Origin: Liquidambar formosana | Taxonomy: Eukaryota; Streptophyta; Magnoliopsida; Saxifragales; Altingiaceae | Assembly: GCA_039720395.1 (NCBI GenBank) | Contig: CM077832.1 | Span: 18,447,850 to 18,511,849 of the forward strand | DNA length: 64,000 bases | Direction: 5' to 3' | Shown: piece after piece, positions 33,900 to 45,406 of the stretch | Layout of the letters: the number at the start of each line of letters is the position of its first letter | Numbering within the stretch: position 1 is the first letter of the stretch | The notes under the pieces: generated by a model | What the model was told of the DNA's origin: nothing | Seen by the model: only the letters and a program-made list of their open reading frames with translations | Database searches by the model: none | Translations under genes and position numbers: made by a program

Positions 33900-34275
33900 C
33901 TAGATATGGCACACGTGCATTGCACGTGAATATTCTTAAATTCAAAATAATAAATATATAAATATTTTATATTTAAAGAGGTTTTATTATATATATATAA
34001 AAAAAAAGGTATTATTGTCTTTAAGATTTCTAATGATTATACGAATTATAGTTTCCTTATAATTCTTATTAAAATATGTGTTTTATATTATTATATTTCC
34101 TATATATGTAGAAAGGTAGTTGTATAGTTTTCTTAGAATTCTTATTAAGGTATGTGTTTTATATTCCTATATTTCTTATATATGCAGAAGGGTAGTGTAT
34201 TTAAAAATTAAAATAAGGGTATATTAGTCAATCAAAAGTTTTTTTCACATTCATCTTTTTATAAGTAAGTATAGA
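33900..34275 (-). mobile_element. Non-autonomous Helitron
   Basis: On the minus strand it starts TCTATACTTACTTATAAAA (A precedes the TC) and ends with a hairpin CACGTGCAATGCACGTG shortly before CTAG. These are the 5'-TC, 3'-hairpin and CTRR hallmarks, without TSD or TIR. The interior contains a 73-bp tandem duplication. It is the same family as 62892-63329. It would use a RepHel protein supplied in trans. Confidence 0.85.
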
Positions 34276-34779
34276 TATAGATATACATCTGGTGTGGGGG
34301 GTAGGGTAGGGCAAGCAAACCTTGTCCCATTCCAAAACTGGCATGGGTCAGGCAGATCAAATCCCTTCCCCACCCTGACGAGTGTACCATCCCATCCTAG
34401 TCCGGGAAGGGCTGGATGGATTGCCTGTTTAATCCTTTACATTGCATTGTAGGAATCCCTAGGAATACTAGTACAAAATTGTTTCGATTATTTTTGTGAT
34501 TACTTGCATTTATATATATTCCTTTGGAATTTCTTTCGGTATCCAGTCTTTCATCAAAAGCCTAAAACCAATTATATGGGGAACCTAGTAATTACAATTT
34601 TTTGGACAAATCATAACTTTTCAGATAGGTGCCTAATTTTTGTTAGAATGTGGTGACTCTGCTTTGTTTTAGCTTTGATAAAAAAATTTAAAAAAAATTC
34701 TAATTAGAAAATTTAAAAGCTTGAAGCATGAATGTTGAAGTTGGCAATTAATCAAGCTTTAAACTTTAATTTGTTGCAG
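34276..34779. other. End of the last host intron
   Basis: A GGGTAGGGTAGGGCAAGC/ccatgggt-type repeat patch at 34292-34440 may be a truncated hAT end. It ends in the acceptor tttgttgcag. Confidence 0.4.
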
Positions 34780-34989
34780 TTTGGAACTGAGAGGTCAATG
34801 TATGATTCTCCTGAAGTAAAGGTTGAGTATCTATCGTGTTTGAAGCATCTTTTGACCCTGATGATTGATAGCACTACTGAGGAAACGCAGCAATCTAGAG
34901 GATCCACATTGCAAGAACTGAAAGATGAAATCAAGCGTGTCGAAGCTGAAATTTTGCCCTACGGGAAGCAGAAAAAACCTGGCAGCTGA
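34780..34989 (+). CDS. Host gene terminal exon
   Basis: It follows the acceptor ttgttgcag and encodes 69 codons plus TGA in phase 0. It begins FGTERSMYDSPEVKVEYLSC and ends EIKRVEAEILPYGKQKKPGS. The peptide is helical with a charged coiled-coil-like C-terminus (LQELKDEIKRVEAEIL). Joined to the three upstream exons it gives about 146 C-terminal residues without a stop. I do not recognise the family. A polyadenylation signal follows at 35193. Confidence 0.7.
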   Translation, partial: FGTERSMYDSPEVKVEYLSCLKHLLTLMIDSTTEETQQSRGSTLQELKDEIKRVEAEILPYGKQKKPGS

Positions 34990-35192
34990 TTTAGGTGAGG
35001 TAGCCATTCAGCTCAACAAAAGGCGGTGTATATGGGCAATGGAAACACTCTTTGAGTGGAATTGAGGATCCTCTTCACAGTACTGTTTATTCATTCGGTC
35101 TGTTTCTTTGGGGTTTTTAAAAATCTTCTGTTAAATATGCGAAAGTTGTGTTTAAAAATCTTTTTGTGAACAGTTTACAGTATTAATTCTAA

Positions 35193-35198
35193 AATAAA
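35193..35198 (+). terminator. Polyadenylation signal of host gene
   Basis: AATAAA about 204 bp after the stop codon, followed by T/G-rich sequence. Confidence 0.5.
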
Positions 35199-35506
35199 AT
35201 GGCAGTTGTATATTTTGTCTAGTTAGCTATTATTTGAGTCTTTTGATCTCATCTAGACTCTACAACAGTGTTGTAAAATTTATACTAAATCTGTTGATTC
35301 TGTGTAACCGGTGCTTTTAGTTTAGTTCAATTAAAAAGCATAAAAAAGGTGAAACAAAAATGAAAAGCAAAAAATATAAATAAAATAAAAAATTGCTTTT
35401 TCTTTTGTGTAATCCCGACAAAAACTGCACAACCTGGGTTGAGTCGCTGAATTTACCCACTGGCTCAGTAAGAATAGAATACTGCCTCTGCATTAAGAGC
35501 AAAAGA

Positions 35507-35526
35507 GGGGAGGGGAGGGGAGGGGG
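35507..35526 (+). other. G-quadruplex-forming motif
   Basis: Four G-runs of 4-5 separated by single A: a textbook short-loop quadruplex motif, about 520 bp past the host stop codon. Confidence 0.8.
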
Positions 35527-35589
35527 ATAGAACCAAAACTGTTACAGGTAGGGAGACGCCCATGAGACCAAAAAAATGAGTTGCTTTGT

Positions 35590-36040
35590 TAGCCAGCCGA
35601 GAAACATGTTTAGCCATCCAAAATCTCACCTAGAAAGCAAAATTCTGGACTCAGATAATTTGTGGAATTTTTGCCTTCTGAAAGGCCAAGGCGGACCGCT
35701 TGGGCTTCCCCAACAATCGCGTCAACAGGCCCAACTTTAGCAGTCCATGCAAAGAGAATCAGCCAAAGGGTGAGGTCAGCAGCAAAATGTTTCCCAAACA
35801 CTTTTCTCAATTTGCTTCAAAATGACCTTGGGATAAGCCTCAAGAACCTCACCTTCAAAGATGGCTTTGTTTCCAGTAAACCAAACCACAGAATAGAGCA
35901 AAAAGTTTGGGGCCGTGGAAGCATAAAAACGTACAATTGGGTTTGACGTATTCTCATGTCCCGGACTGGATAAGCGGTTAAAAGTGTGAAACCCCACCCT
36001 CACTGATAGAGGGGTAATTTCATCCACTAAGGATTAAAGT
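35590..36040 (-). pseudogene. LINE-type RNase H remnant
   Basis: Minus frames carry LLYSVVWFTGNKAIFEGE (about 35860-35915) and, after a frameshift, FAWTAKVGPVDAIVGEAQAV (35690-35750). These resemble the linker and the central VGEAQAL motif of the plant RVT_3 RNase H domain. The start (DGS) motif is not seen. It is a short, dead fragment, origin LINE or LINE-derived. Confidence 0.55.
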
Positions 36041-37337
36041 TTTAAGAGAGCCGTAAACCTGTATATAAGCATAAAAACCAGCTCTGGCAATTATGCTGCC
36101 TAATAAATTTCTTGTCTAATATTTTTTTATTCAAAATTGCATGATCTATTTCTTTTGCTTTTTCCTTTTTCTGTTGAAGTTACAACAAGATTTTGATTTG
36201 GGAGCCGAAGTAAAATTAAAAAGGTGAAAAATGAAAAATAAGCAACATATATTGTTAAAAAAATAATAAAAATAAAGAAAAAAGAAACTGAAAGAATGAA
36301 AGCAATACAGTAATCCTAAAAAGTACTAATATTCGATGTTTTAAAATCTAGTGTGGTCCGATTGACTCTAATATTCAATGTTTTAAAATTTAGTCTGATT
36401 GACCAATCAAACCACTTCGCCGAAGATTTAGGAAACTTTATGAACTAACTTGTTTATTACATATACAAAAATATAAGGATTTGGTTTAATCAACCATTAA
36501 TATGTTGATCAGATATTTTATTATTGTGCATTCACGTTTTTAATTTATTAGTGTGCTAAATTTTTTTTATATAGGATTAGGGCGCTAATTTAATATTATG
36601 TTTCCACTCTTATGATAATTTTCTAAAAGAAATTACGCAATGTTATTAATTGAGGTTTACTATATAACCGAGCTTATATGCCAAACCATTTTGCCAACTG
36701 ATGTGCCCATGCGCATCCATACCGAAAAGACCAAAATACCACTTTCCTATTAATTTGAAGCCCATATTTAATACCAAACCGGAAATTATGCTCAAAATCA
36801 AAAAGTGAGAATCACACTCAAAATTAAAAAGAAGCACCAACCTTCAAGTTTCAAAATTCAAATTACTTGATCAAAAGCCAGTAAAAATGATTAAAAAATA
36901 GAAAGAGAAAAAATCTTGCTTTTTTGAAAAGTGAAGTTAAATATCTTACATGATATGATTAAATATCTTACCATTCAAGTTAAATAACTTGATTTTCTAA
37001 AAAATAAAGTTAAAATACCCTAATGTTTTTGGAAAAACCAATTTTAATATTTGATGGATCTAACTAATACCTCCGGGAACGAACATTTGGGACATGTCAC
37101 TAGAAGGTATCTAGAGTTGCCGAAGCGTCAACTCTGTGGAGGATAGTTGAAAAAATCACCTCTTCACCGGCGGGGATTGTTGTGTGACTGGAAAGTAGGG
37201 AGAAGGGTATAGAGAGAATTGCAGTAGACAAATTGCTGGAGCATCAACCAACAGGGGTTATTGTGCAGCAGGAAAACAAAATGAAAGGAACAAAGAGTTG
37301 TATTTGGTGGGTTCCAAATTTGGAGGTGTGTATAGAG
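36041..37337. other. Intergenic, no gene recognised
   Basis: AT-rich, with no element ends or domains identified. Confidence 0.45.
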
Positions 37338-37587
37338 GGATTCGGATTTGCTGCAGTTTGTAACTTTAACTGCAGCATGCAGTTACCGTCGGATGACTGA
37401 CACGTGTTCAATTAAAGTGATCTATGGTTGGGATTTAAAACGCGCAAAACTGAAGTCGTTTGAAGGGAGTAGCTGACGTTAACGGCGTAGGACGGATTTC
37501 CCCCAAATTTTCAGATCTAAGATTTCAGTTCTCCACCCCCGCTCTCTCTCTCTCTCCTCTTTCCCTCCTCTCTCCCTCGCAGATCCA
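37338..37587 (+). repeat. Left arm of long inverted repeat (promoter-like)
   Basis: 250 bp, repeated as reverse complement at 38294-38534. It contains a G-box CACGTG (37401-37406), the palindromic ctgcagcatgcag, and a CT-rich leader-like stretch ending agatcca. Confidence 0.9.
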
Positions 37588-37735
37588 CGCACCGCCGGCG
37601 ACGAGCTTCTCCTTTCGTCGCCGCAGCTAAAGCTCAATCGGCGACTTTGCGAACGGCTTGGCCTCGTTTTGGCGCCTGGTTTGACGGAGACGGAGACGCC
37701 AACGGCGACGAGGAGGAGGAAGGACTCAAGCGAAC

Positions 37736-37791
37736 ATGGCTTTGGCTTTTCTTCTTCTTCTTCTTCTTCTTCTTCTTCTTTTTGGAGTCGC
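37736..37791 (+). CDS. Possible first exon with signal-peptide-like start
   Basis: ATG at 37736 opens MALAF followed by ten Leu codons (CTT)n, then FGV and a consensus donor GC|gtgagtaac. It lies downstream of a G-box, a TC-rich leader and GC-rich sequence, the layout of a plant gene 5' end. No downstream exon was identified and the Leu run is a trinucleotide repeat, so this may be a gene fragment or chance. The phrase ttttggagtcgcgtga recurs at 38125. Confidence 0.3.
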
Positions 37792-38293
37792 GTGAGTAAC
37801 TTCACCCCTCAAACTCCATCGACGGGGGTTTTTTTTATTGTCGTAGAATTGGAGGCCGACGAATTTGCCGAAGAAGACAAGCCCCTCATATCTGTTTTTT
37901 TTCTTCTTTTCTTCTTTTTAATTATTATTTTTGACATGGGTTGGTTGAACATGAATTTTCAATGGATTCAAAGGGTGCTCTGTTATGATTTTGAAGATGC
38001 GAAAATGGGTTGAACTAAAAAAAAAAAAAAAAAGGGGCCCAGAAGATGGAGAAGTTGGGTGTGGTTGAATATGGCTACTGTTGAGAGGAGAGGGGGATGA
38101 GTGATTCGGCAAAAGGCTGCCTGGCTTTTGGAGTCGCGTGATCTGTCTGAGTTCGTGACGGGATTCGAAATCAGAGATGACGCCATGGCTTGATCCGCCA
38201 ACGGCACACCATGCAGTTAAATGAATTCCTTTTTTTTTTCCCCAGTTGTGTTATGACTTGTGATTTGTGTGAACTGTGATTGATAAACATGTC

Positions 38294-38534
38294 TGGATCT
38301 GAGAGGGAGAGAGAGAAGAGGCAAAGAGGAGAGAGAGAACGGGGGTGGAGAATGATCTGAAAATTTGGGGGAAATCCATCCCACGCCGTTAACGTCAGGC
38401 TACACCCTTCAAACGACTTCGGTTTTGCGCGTTTTGAATCCCAGCCATGGATCACTTTAATTGGACACGTGTCAATCATCCAACGGTAACTGCATGCTGC
38501 AGTTAAAGTTACAAACTGCAGCAAATCCGAATCC
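38294..38534 (-). repeat. Right arm of long inverted repeat (promoter-like)
   Basis: The reverse complement of 37338-37587 with scattered mismatches. The G-box CACGTG is retained at 38466-38471. The arms enclose a 706-bp loop. Confidence 0.9.
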
Positions 38535-38630
38535 GTGTATAGAGAGAGAGTAAAAGGGACGCAAGCAAGAAATCCCATAAACTAGCCAGCTTTCCGATTG
38601 TCTTAGTCCCCTTACGTTCCTTTGATGCTG

Positions 38631-39087
38631 TGTTTGGTTGGGTGGAAAGGGGGAGGGAAGGAAATGGGGGGAAAAGGGGAGGGAAGGATTGCAAATCCTT
38701 TGTTTGGTTGGGAGGGAAAACAAGAGGGAAAGGTAACCAGGAGGGACTCCCTTTCCGTCCCTGCCCACCATTTTGAATCCGCCCAAAAACGGGCGGAAAA
38801 GTGGCAGGAAATGCATACAACACACAGAAGTTACCAAAATACCCTTGAATGGGTTTTATAATGGAAGGCATGTGCAGCTCACTTCTCTTCTCCCTCTTCA
38901 TACAAGACGTTGTATGCACACACCCTCTCACTCTACCTCTTGAAAGACCGATCTGGAAAAATAAAAAAATAAAAAAAAAACCCATCCCTACCAGATCATT
39001 CACAAACCCAACTACCTGTTACAAATTGTAGGTATAATATTTTCACAAAAATTGAATCTTTCACTCACCGATTGTAGAAAGGGGAAA

Positions 39088-39137
<50 letters not shown>

Positions 39138-39996
39138 ATTTTACAAAAAGTTGTTTTAAAAGATGGGTAATGTGAAAATCTTTGGGTTAGTGCTCTGTTT
39201 GCCCTGTTTTGCTGTAGTGTTTGGTGATATTTGGGTGTTTTTGGTTTTCCCTTTGGCTGTCTACGGTTGGTTGTGTTCTTGGGGGTCTCCATCTGGGTAG
39301 CAAGCCATTCATCCCATGATGCGGGACAAGCACGGTATTCTTTCTGAGCATTTGGTTTCAATGAAAGAGGAGAGCATGGGCATACTGAAGGAATACATCA
39401 CCAAACCTCACCAATTATTGCATTAGGGGTGCGTGCCACAATGGTAATATCAAAGTTACTGGTGTTGTGGGTGGGTGGGTGGGTGTGGGAGATGGAGGTG
39501 AAGCTACGGTGTTGTGGGTAGGTGTGGGAGATGGAGGTGAAGCTTTGGGTAGCAGATGGAGATGAGTTGTGTGTAGAGAGATGTCCCCGTCCCCATGTTT
39601 TATTTTTTATTTTTTATTTTTTGTTAGGGCAAAGTTTTTATAACTGTGGAAGTAACAAAAGTTGTTGTGGCAATAACACGACCCTTATAAAAATTGCATT
39701 AATTTGTTTGAGAGTTAAATAATTTAAAAATGAAAAAAAAAAATGAAAAACCAACTGCCTAAAAAAAAATTTGTATTTCCTCTATGAGGGTAATATGGTA
39801 AAGTACTTCTTTTAACCCCTTTTCCTTCCTCTTCATCTTCTTTCTTACCAAACAAAGAGAGGGGAAGGAAAGCCCTTTCTATCCTCCCTACCAAACAATA
39901 AAAAAGAAAGAAGATTTCCTTTCCCTATGAAAGAGTTTTTCATTTCTTTCCCCTTTCCTTTCTTTTCCTTCCCCCTTTTCATCCCCCAACCAAACA
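38631..39996. mobile_element. TIR element with TGTTTGGTTGGG ends
   Basis: The left end TGTTTGGTTGGGTGGAAAGG and inverted right end TGTTTGGTTGGGGGATGAAA continue inward as GGGAAGG-rich repeats on both sides (38640-38760, 39810-39980). TGTTTGG ends are common in plant hAT and Harbinger elements. No clear TSD or transposase was found. It contains a long (CT)n tract. Confidence 0.6.
39090..39132. repeat. (CT)n microsatellite
   Basis: About 21 CT repeats. Confidence 0.95.
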
Positions 39997-42900
39997 AGGG
40001 GTTAGGTTTTTTAGTCTTAGGCTTAGAGTTCTATTTAGTGGCTAGCTTTTATGATGAGAAAGAGAGAATTATGGAAGATAAAAAGCGAGGTTTCGTCTTT
40101 TATGCTATTGCATAGATAAGAGAGATAAAAAGTAAATGAAGGGTAAGTTCATAAAATTGTTTCAGTCGCGGCTTAATTAATACTTGGCCAATGAGTTTGT
40201 CCTATGAATCATTTCTCTTATTAACTTTTAATAAGTATTTAAAATAATATTTAAATATTTTAATCGATAATTTTTAAATCGTCTCAGACTCAATTGATGT
40301 GACCATGATCGCTAGAACAAATTTTGAAACACTGACATGAAAGGAAAATATTAGTGGTCAAATGATGGTTTTAATTTAATGTTTTTTGGAACTTAGACAC
40401 GTTTTAGCAATGACAATAAGTCAAATTAGCCATCAACTAATTTATTTATTTATTTTTAAAAGTCAGCATTAGCCATCTACTTAATTAATAGTGGAGTACT
40501 AGCTATATGCCAGCACAAGATGCCGACTTTGTCCATATTAGTTACCCTAACTCGTTTGTCTACAAAGTTTTTAAAAGGAGAAAATGTTGAAAGAGTGGTT
40601 TGAACATAAGAAGCCATACCCTAAAAAACACACCATTAGATGCGTCACACCTCACCTTGCCTTGCAAGTTCCGCAAGTTTATAAATATATATAGCACCTT
40701 GGCAACACCTCATTCCTCTTCTCATTTTGTCTACCCATTGATGTATTTCTAGGAAGACTATAAATATAATTAAATAAATGTAATGGAGGCACCTTTAGCT
40801 TAAAGTTTTTCTTTTGTACTCTTGTTATGGAGTAAGGGAAAAAAAATCCAAAAAATTGTAAGCAATTAATTTCTTAGATATTTAAAATTAGGATAAAATT
40901 CTATAAAATAAAAAAATTAGACTCTCAATATCAAATTCCTAATTCCATTCTTTTCTTTTCTTTTCTTTTTTCTCCCCCCGGGGGGGCGGAAAAAGGGGAA
41001 TGCCACATAAATCGTAGCACCACTGCGCCACTATATATATTCTCTCTATATATATTGCCAAGAAAACTTTTTAAGAATAGGACAAATGCAATTACAAACC
41101 ATTGTCAGCCAGCTAAAGATGGAGTAGAGAAGGCGGAAGGGAGGAAATGGTGATGGGGCCTGGCAGATATATTACAAGAAATGGCCCCATTGAGCCAAAT
41201 TGTGAGCTGCACTTGAACTTTGCTAAACGAGTAGTCCACCTAACACACCAAGAGGAGAGAGATAGAGGAATAAGGATTTTGTGGAGTGAGTCTTCTATAC
41301 ATGGTTAATAAAAGTTAAGCAAAATGAGAATGTAAAGTCAAAAAATATTATAATAATCTTATTTTATTTTATTTTCATTGACCCATGACATCACATCATC
41401 CATGTCACAACTATGTATAAGTTAATTATCTCCGTATCTTGTGTTTGTATGATGGGCATCAATTAATGGAAGAGAAGAAAAGAGAATTTGACAGAGGAAT
41501 GGACACTCAGAGTGGGTAGATCGAACTGCTACTAACGATCCTTATGGTAAGTGGAATGCGTGCCGTACGGGTTTAGGTAGGCCGGTGGCTTATAGTTGAC
41601 CCATCGCGTCATTGTACGTACGTGACATTCGTCCAGTAAAATGGTGGTGGGTTTTTGCCCACGCATACCTCTTCAAATCTCTTTTGAAAATTGAATCCTA
41701 CCCCGCCATTTTAAGATGGCATACTTGTATTGCTGTATTACCCAATTTTTGGTGAAAAAGCCCTTTTAAGGCGTATTTAATACAATTGAATTCTAATAAA
41801 GTAAACTTTTAAGATTGCGTGTATACTACTTATGAGGTAGGTGTGTCCATTTTTTCATTAGTTGTCTTAAGTAATTAAGAGTTATTGAGTTAGTACTCAC
41901 CTTGCCTAGCCTCTTTTACTCACCAAAGAAAAAACTTATTTTAGAGAGTAATAAAACCAATTGAATTCTATTACAGAAAACTTTTTCTCCCTACTAAAAG
42001 ATTGCAAGTATTGTCCTGGATGTAACACACAGCTATCAACTTATTTTATATTGCCAAAAGTGACTCCCCTCTCCATAAAACCTTCTTTTTCTTTTCCCTA
42101 CCACCATAAGAATCCAAACTTTTGGCATAACTAATCTACTAAAATATGAGTGATGATACAAGCAATGTTAGGTGTGCAAGTTGGATTGGTCCAAACCCAT
42201 ATCCAAACTTGCTTGACCACGTTGGGTTGGGTTGTTTTGACTCAAGTTTCTAGATTCAGTACCGGATTGTCTATGTATATATGAGAAAACTTCAAGTCTA
42301 GGATCCCAAATTGGAATTTTGTCTAAGCCTTTTCTTTTAAGCCGTTGGGTTGGGATCTATGTGGATTAATAATTTAAATCATAGGCTTTTAAAAATTAGA
42401 AAATTAGAAAAAAAATTAGTTATATAAGATGCTCTTAATTAATAACAAAAAATGAAGTGCCCCTATAAGCAAATAAGGATAAATTAGGTTTTTTTTTTAT
42501 AAAAAAAAAGGGGTCATTGCTAATAATAATACTCATGTGTGGGCTAAAGGATTAAGAAATCTTTTGAAGGAATAATTATTAAAATCATTATTCTAAATGG
42601 GGTTATTGTCAATTTTCTTTTATATCAACACATTTTTACCTTATGATCATTCTTTAGATATATACACACATTACATATATGACACACCACGACGACCTTC
42701 TCTTAATTATCACCACAGCGAAATTCTGTAATTCTGGACATCGATCAACCTTAAACTAGTTCTTAATATTTTTAGGGTGAAAAAGCCCTCGAATTCTCAA
42801 CAAATGTAAAATGTGTGCCAAATAGTTGATAGGATAGATTACGTGGTTTTGGAGCCCATCTTGGGGATTTCACCAAAACATCTGACAATTTCCAAATAGA

Positions 42901-43179
42901 CTACTCATGCGCGCGTACTCTAAATGTTGACAAATGATCAAGAACCGTCCATTGAGTAGGACAAACTAATCTTCCTACGAACAGGAACAGGAACACCACC
43001 CCCATTCCTACCTAACCCTTAACTTCTAGACTCTAGAGGGCCCAATCGTTATTTCAATTGAACGATCCCATTCAATTCTGACAACACAACATGGGCCAAA
43101 TTGCAGCCAAACAAACCCAAATAAGATTAGATATTTTCTTGCGGGGAAGGCACATTACTAGTTACTACAATGATAGAAG
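39997..43179. other. Intergenic, no gene recognised
   Basis: AT-rich DNA with no domain or element ends recognised. It holds a (TTTTC)n tract at 40945-40970, the palindrome ccccccgggggg at 40975-40987, and a TATA-like ataaatatatatagc at 40680-40694 without a credible ORF behind it. Confidence 0.45.
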
Positions 43180-43187
43180 TATATATA
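43180..43187 (+). promoter_or_regulatory. TATA box of the 43253 gene
   Basis: TATATATA about 73 bp upstream of the first ATG, giving a predicted start site near 43215. Confidence 0.6.
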
Positions 43188-43252
43188 CGGACTTTCTATG
43201 TTTTAGGCGTGGAACTTGATATTTCCACAAATTCCATTCCTCCCTATATCCC

Positions 43253-43816
43253 ATGCCACCTACGCCCTTCCCCATCAACCCTTTCATGGAGAGGAGAAAG
43301 TCTAGAGCAAGCACCGACGAAATTGCCGTAGTAAAAGCCGCCGCCTGGGCGTGGTATCAACATGGATCAGGGTCCGACGGGAAGCCCATGCGTGAATTCG
43401 ATATCACGAGGAATCGTTGTGGTCATAAGCCGTCTAGGTACAAGCTAGAAGCTATAAGAGCGTCCGACAAAGGTAAGGAGGTGCCAAAAACGCCTAGTCC
43501 AATTCGTACCCATAATTCGCTTCTTGATACGTACGAAATTGCAAGAATTTCTCAGGAGCTGGAGTTTCTAATACAGTCAAGTAGTGCTAAGGTTTATGAA
43601 AAGTTTCTCGCCCGCGATCAGGATTACCAAAAGAATGCGACCGAGCAGGAAAGCGAAGCGGATGGAATAAAGAAGAAGAAGAAGGAGAAGAAGGAGAAGA
43701 AGGTAAAAGGGTTTTGGGTGAGGCCGGCAGTTGTATGTGGCACAAGGGAAGATGTGGTGGACACGCACAGAGTGCTGGGGGATCATCGGCGGCGGCGGCT
43801 GCTGCCTGAAAAATGA
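43253..43816 (+). CDS. Small basic plant protein, function unknown
   Basis: An intronless ORF of 187 codons. The core TDEIAVVKAAAWAWYQHGSG (residues about 22-41) is followed by a Lys/Arg-rich stretch (CGHKPSRYKLEA), a segment LLDTYEIARISQELEFLIQ that looks helical, and a KKKKKEKKEKK run that could act as a nuclear signal. It resembles uncharacterised plant-specific proteins I have seen carrying AAAWAWYQ; no function is known to me. The first ATG gives MPPTPFPINPFMERRKSRAS; the second Met (43286, G at +4) is an equally good start. It is GC-richer than its flanks, unlike the surrounding repeats. There is no signal peptide or membrane segment. Confidence 0.8.
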   Translation: MPPTPFPINPFMERRKSRASTDEIAVVKAAAWAWYQHGSGSDGKPMREFDITRNRCGHKPSRYKLEAIRASDKGKEVPKTPSPIRTHNSLLDTYEIARISQELEFLIQSSSAKVYEKFLARDQDYQKNATEQESEADGIKKKKKEKKEKKVKGFWVRPAVVCGTREDVVDTHRVLGDHRRRRLLPEK

Positions 43817-45394
43817 AGTGCCGGTTGTGAGGCTGGACAACTGCAGGCCACGGGCCGCCCATTCCTAGAGAATTGGCAGTATTGGCTTTTGGTTTGGTCG
43901 TTGGCTACGTATTAATTTGTCGAGGGACAGCTAGCTGTGCAGAATAATGGAAGTCACATCGTCTTGGGTAGGGTTGGCTTGTCGATCTTGAGCCCATGTT
44001 GTAGTTGTATTAACCCTCTCGATCGGCTGGCCATGTTAGCATATAAATTGGAGATAGGTCCTGTTTGGCAGAGCATATATACTACCAGTCAGTTTGCTTG
44101 GATTTATGTTACCATCCTATCTTAATCTACTTCTTTCGGACGGCTGAAAAGCTCTTAATTGAAATAAAGTATACGTCTGGAAACAGCATCACATGTAATG
44201 GCTAAAGTGATTCGATCAAGTTCTTTTCGCAAACTTGATCCAAGAAAATAAATTTAAAATAATAAAAAATAAAATGGAAGACACATTTATGCTGATCGAT
44301 CGATGTTGTGAGCTCAGGCTCTGCAACACTACAGGTATGTGGACTGAACCTTATTCTTTTCTGCACCTTCTCTATCTTTGTAAAAGTTAATGAATATAAA
44401 AATAAATAAATAAATAAATAAATAAAGGAAGGGGGGGGGGATGTGGATTTATTTAAAATTATGTAATAACTTTTTTATTATTTTATTTATATGTACTGTT
44501 AGGTGAATTTAATTTCTTGTTGCACCGGCCTTTGATTATGAACTGATGTTCTCTTCTTTTCTTTTTTTCTTTTTTCTCTTTTTTTCCGGTTGAATTGTGC
44601 AGTAATAATGTTCATAATGTATGCGTACGTATGACTTAGAAGTTTTTGTTTGCCAAACAAGTATATCTCAAGCCATTAAATTTAAACTAATCTCTCGTAA
44701 TGTATAAGCAACCCACAAGTATATGCATTCAATAATGAGAGAACTAAAGCATTTCTAAGGGTACATGAGTTACGCTCCAAGTAAATCTTGGGGCCAGCTT
44801 GAAGCAGCTGGAATACATTATATATGGTACGGTCAGTTTAGCTAGTCAAAGAATTCCACTAATTTGTTGAAAGGCTAGGAAATTAAATAAATCTAGATCT
44901 TCACTCTTTTGTTTAGTGGTTGAGCGATTTTCCTCGATCTCTACCTAAACCGCGACACATACCCTGCCATTTATATTCAAAACAAATACTCAGATGAAAG
45001 AAACACAAATGCCTAGTATTGAAAACCTGGTGAATGCTGCATGTAGAACCCTAAAAAAAACCCAAACATTTGCCATATAAGAGAATTGCTCTCAAATTCA
45101 AAGACGCATGTTCGGCATCTGATTAATTAGAAGCAGCACCATAGGATTTTGGTGCAAGTATTTGTGTCAATGAGCGGCCTCTCAATGATCATTAATGAAA
45201 TGATGGAGCTAAATAAATTTTTTGCATGGGCGCCAACCCAATATATATAGTAGTTATAATAGATTAAGGTTGAGTAAGAGATCTGACCATGGGGCGTGCT
45301 TCTTTTAATTTCCAATTTTTTTTCCTTATAAATTACGTACTTTGGTACTAATTACCATGGCTAGTAATCAAAGGAAAATGCTACATACAGCAAT
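43817..45394. other. 3' flank and intergenic DNA, no further gene
   Basis: An AATAAA lies at about 44163, 350 bp past the stop codon, and may be the polyadenylation signal. An (AAAT)n microsatellite lies at 44396-44426. No transposon ends are seen until 45395. Confidence 0.5.
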
Positions 45395-45406
45395 GCATTG
45401 GCAGAG
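45395..45406. mobile_element. hAT-like MITE A, left end (split by Copia)
   Basis: gcattggcagag matches, with substitutions, the terminus gcaggggcagag of MITE B. It continues after the Copia element at 55695. The last five bases (cagag) are the Copia target duplication. Confidence 0.65.
45402..45406. repeat. TSD cagag (left) of 10-kb Copia
   Basis: Identical to 55690-55694. Confidence 0.95.

Noticed and set aside
38472..39003. Long minus-strand frames (121-164 codons)
   Set aside because: They lie in the inverted repeat and the GGGAAGG-rich element end; the peptides are low-complexity Pro/Phe/Leu with no motif.
43577..43862. Minus-strand frames over the 43253 gene
   Set aside because: They are shadows of the Lys-codon runs of the plus-strand ORF and have no domain.
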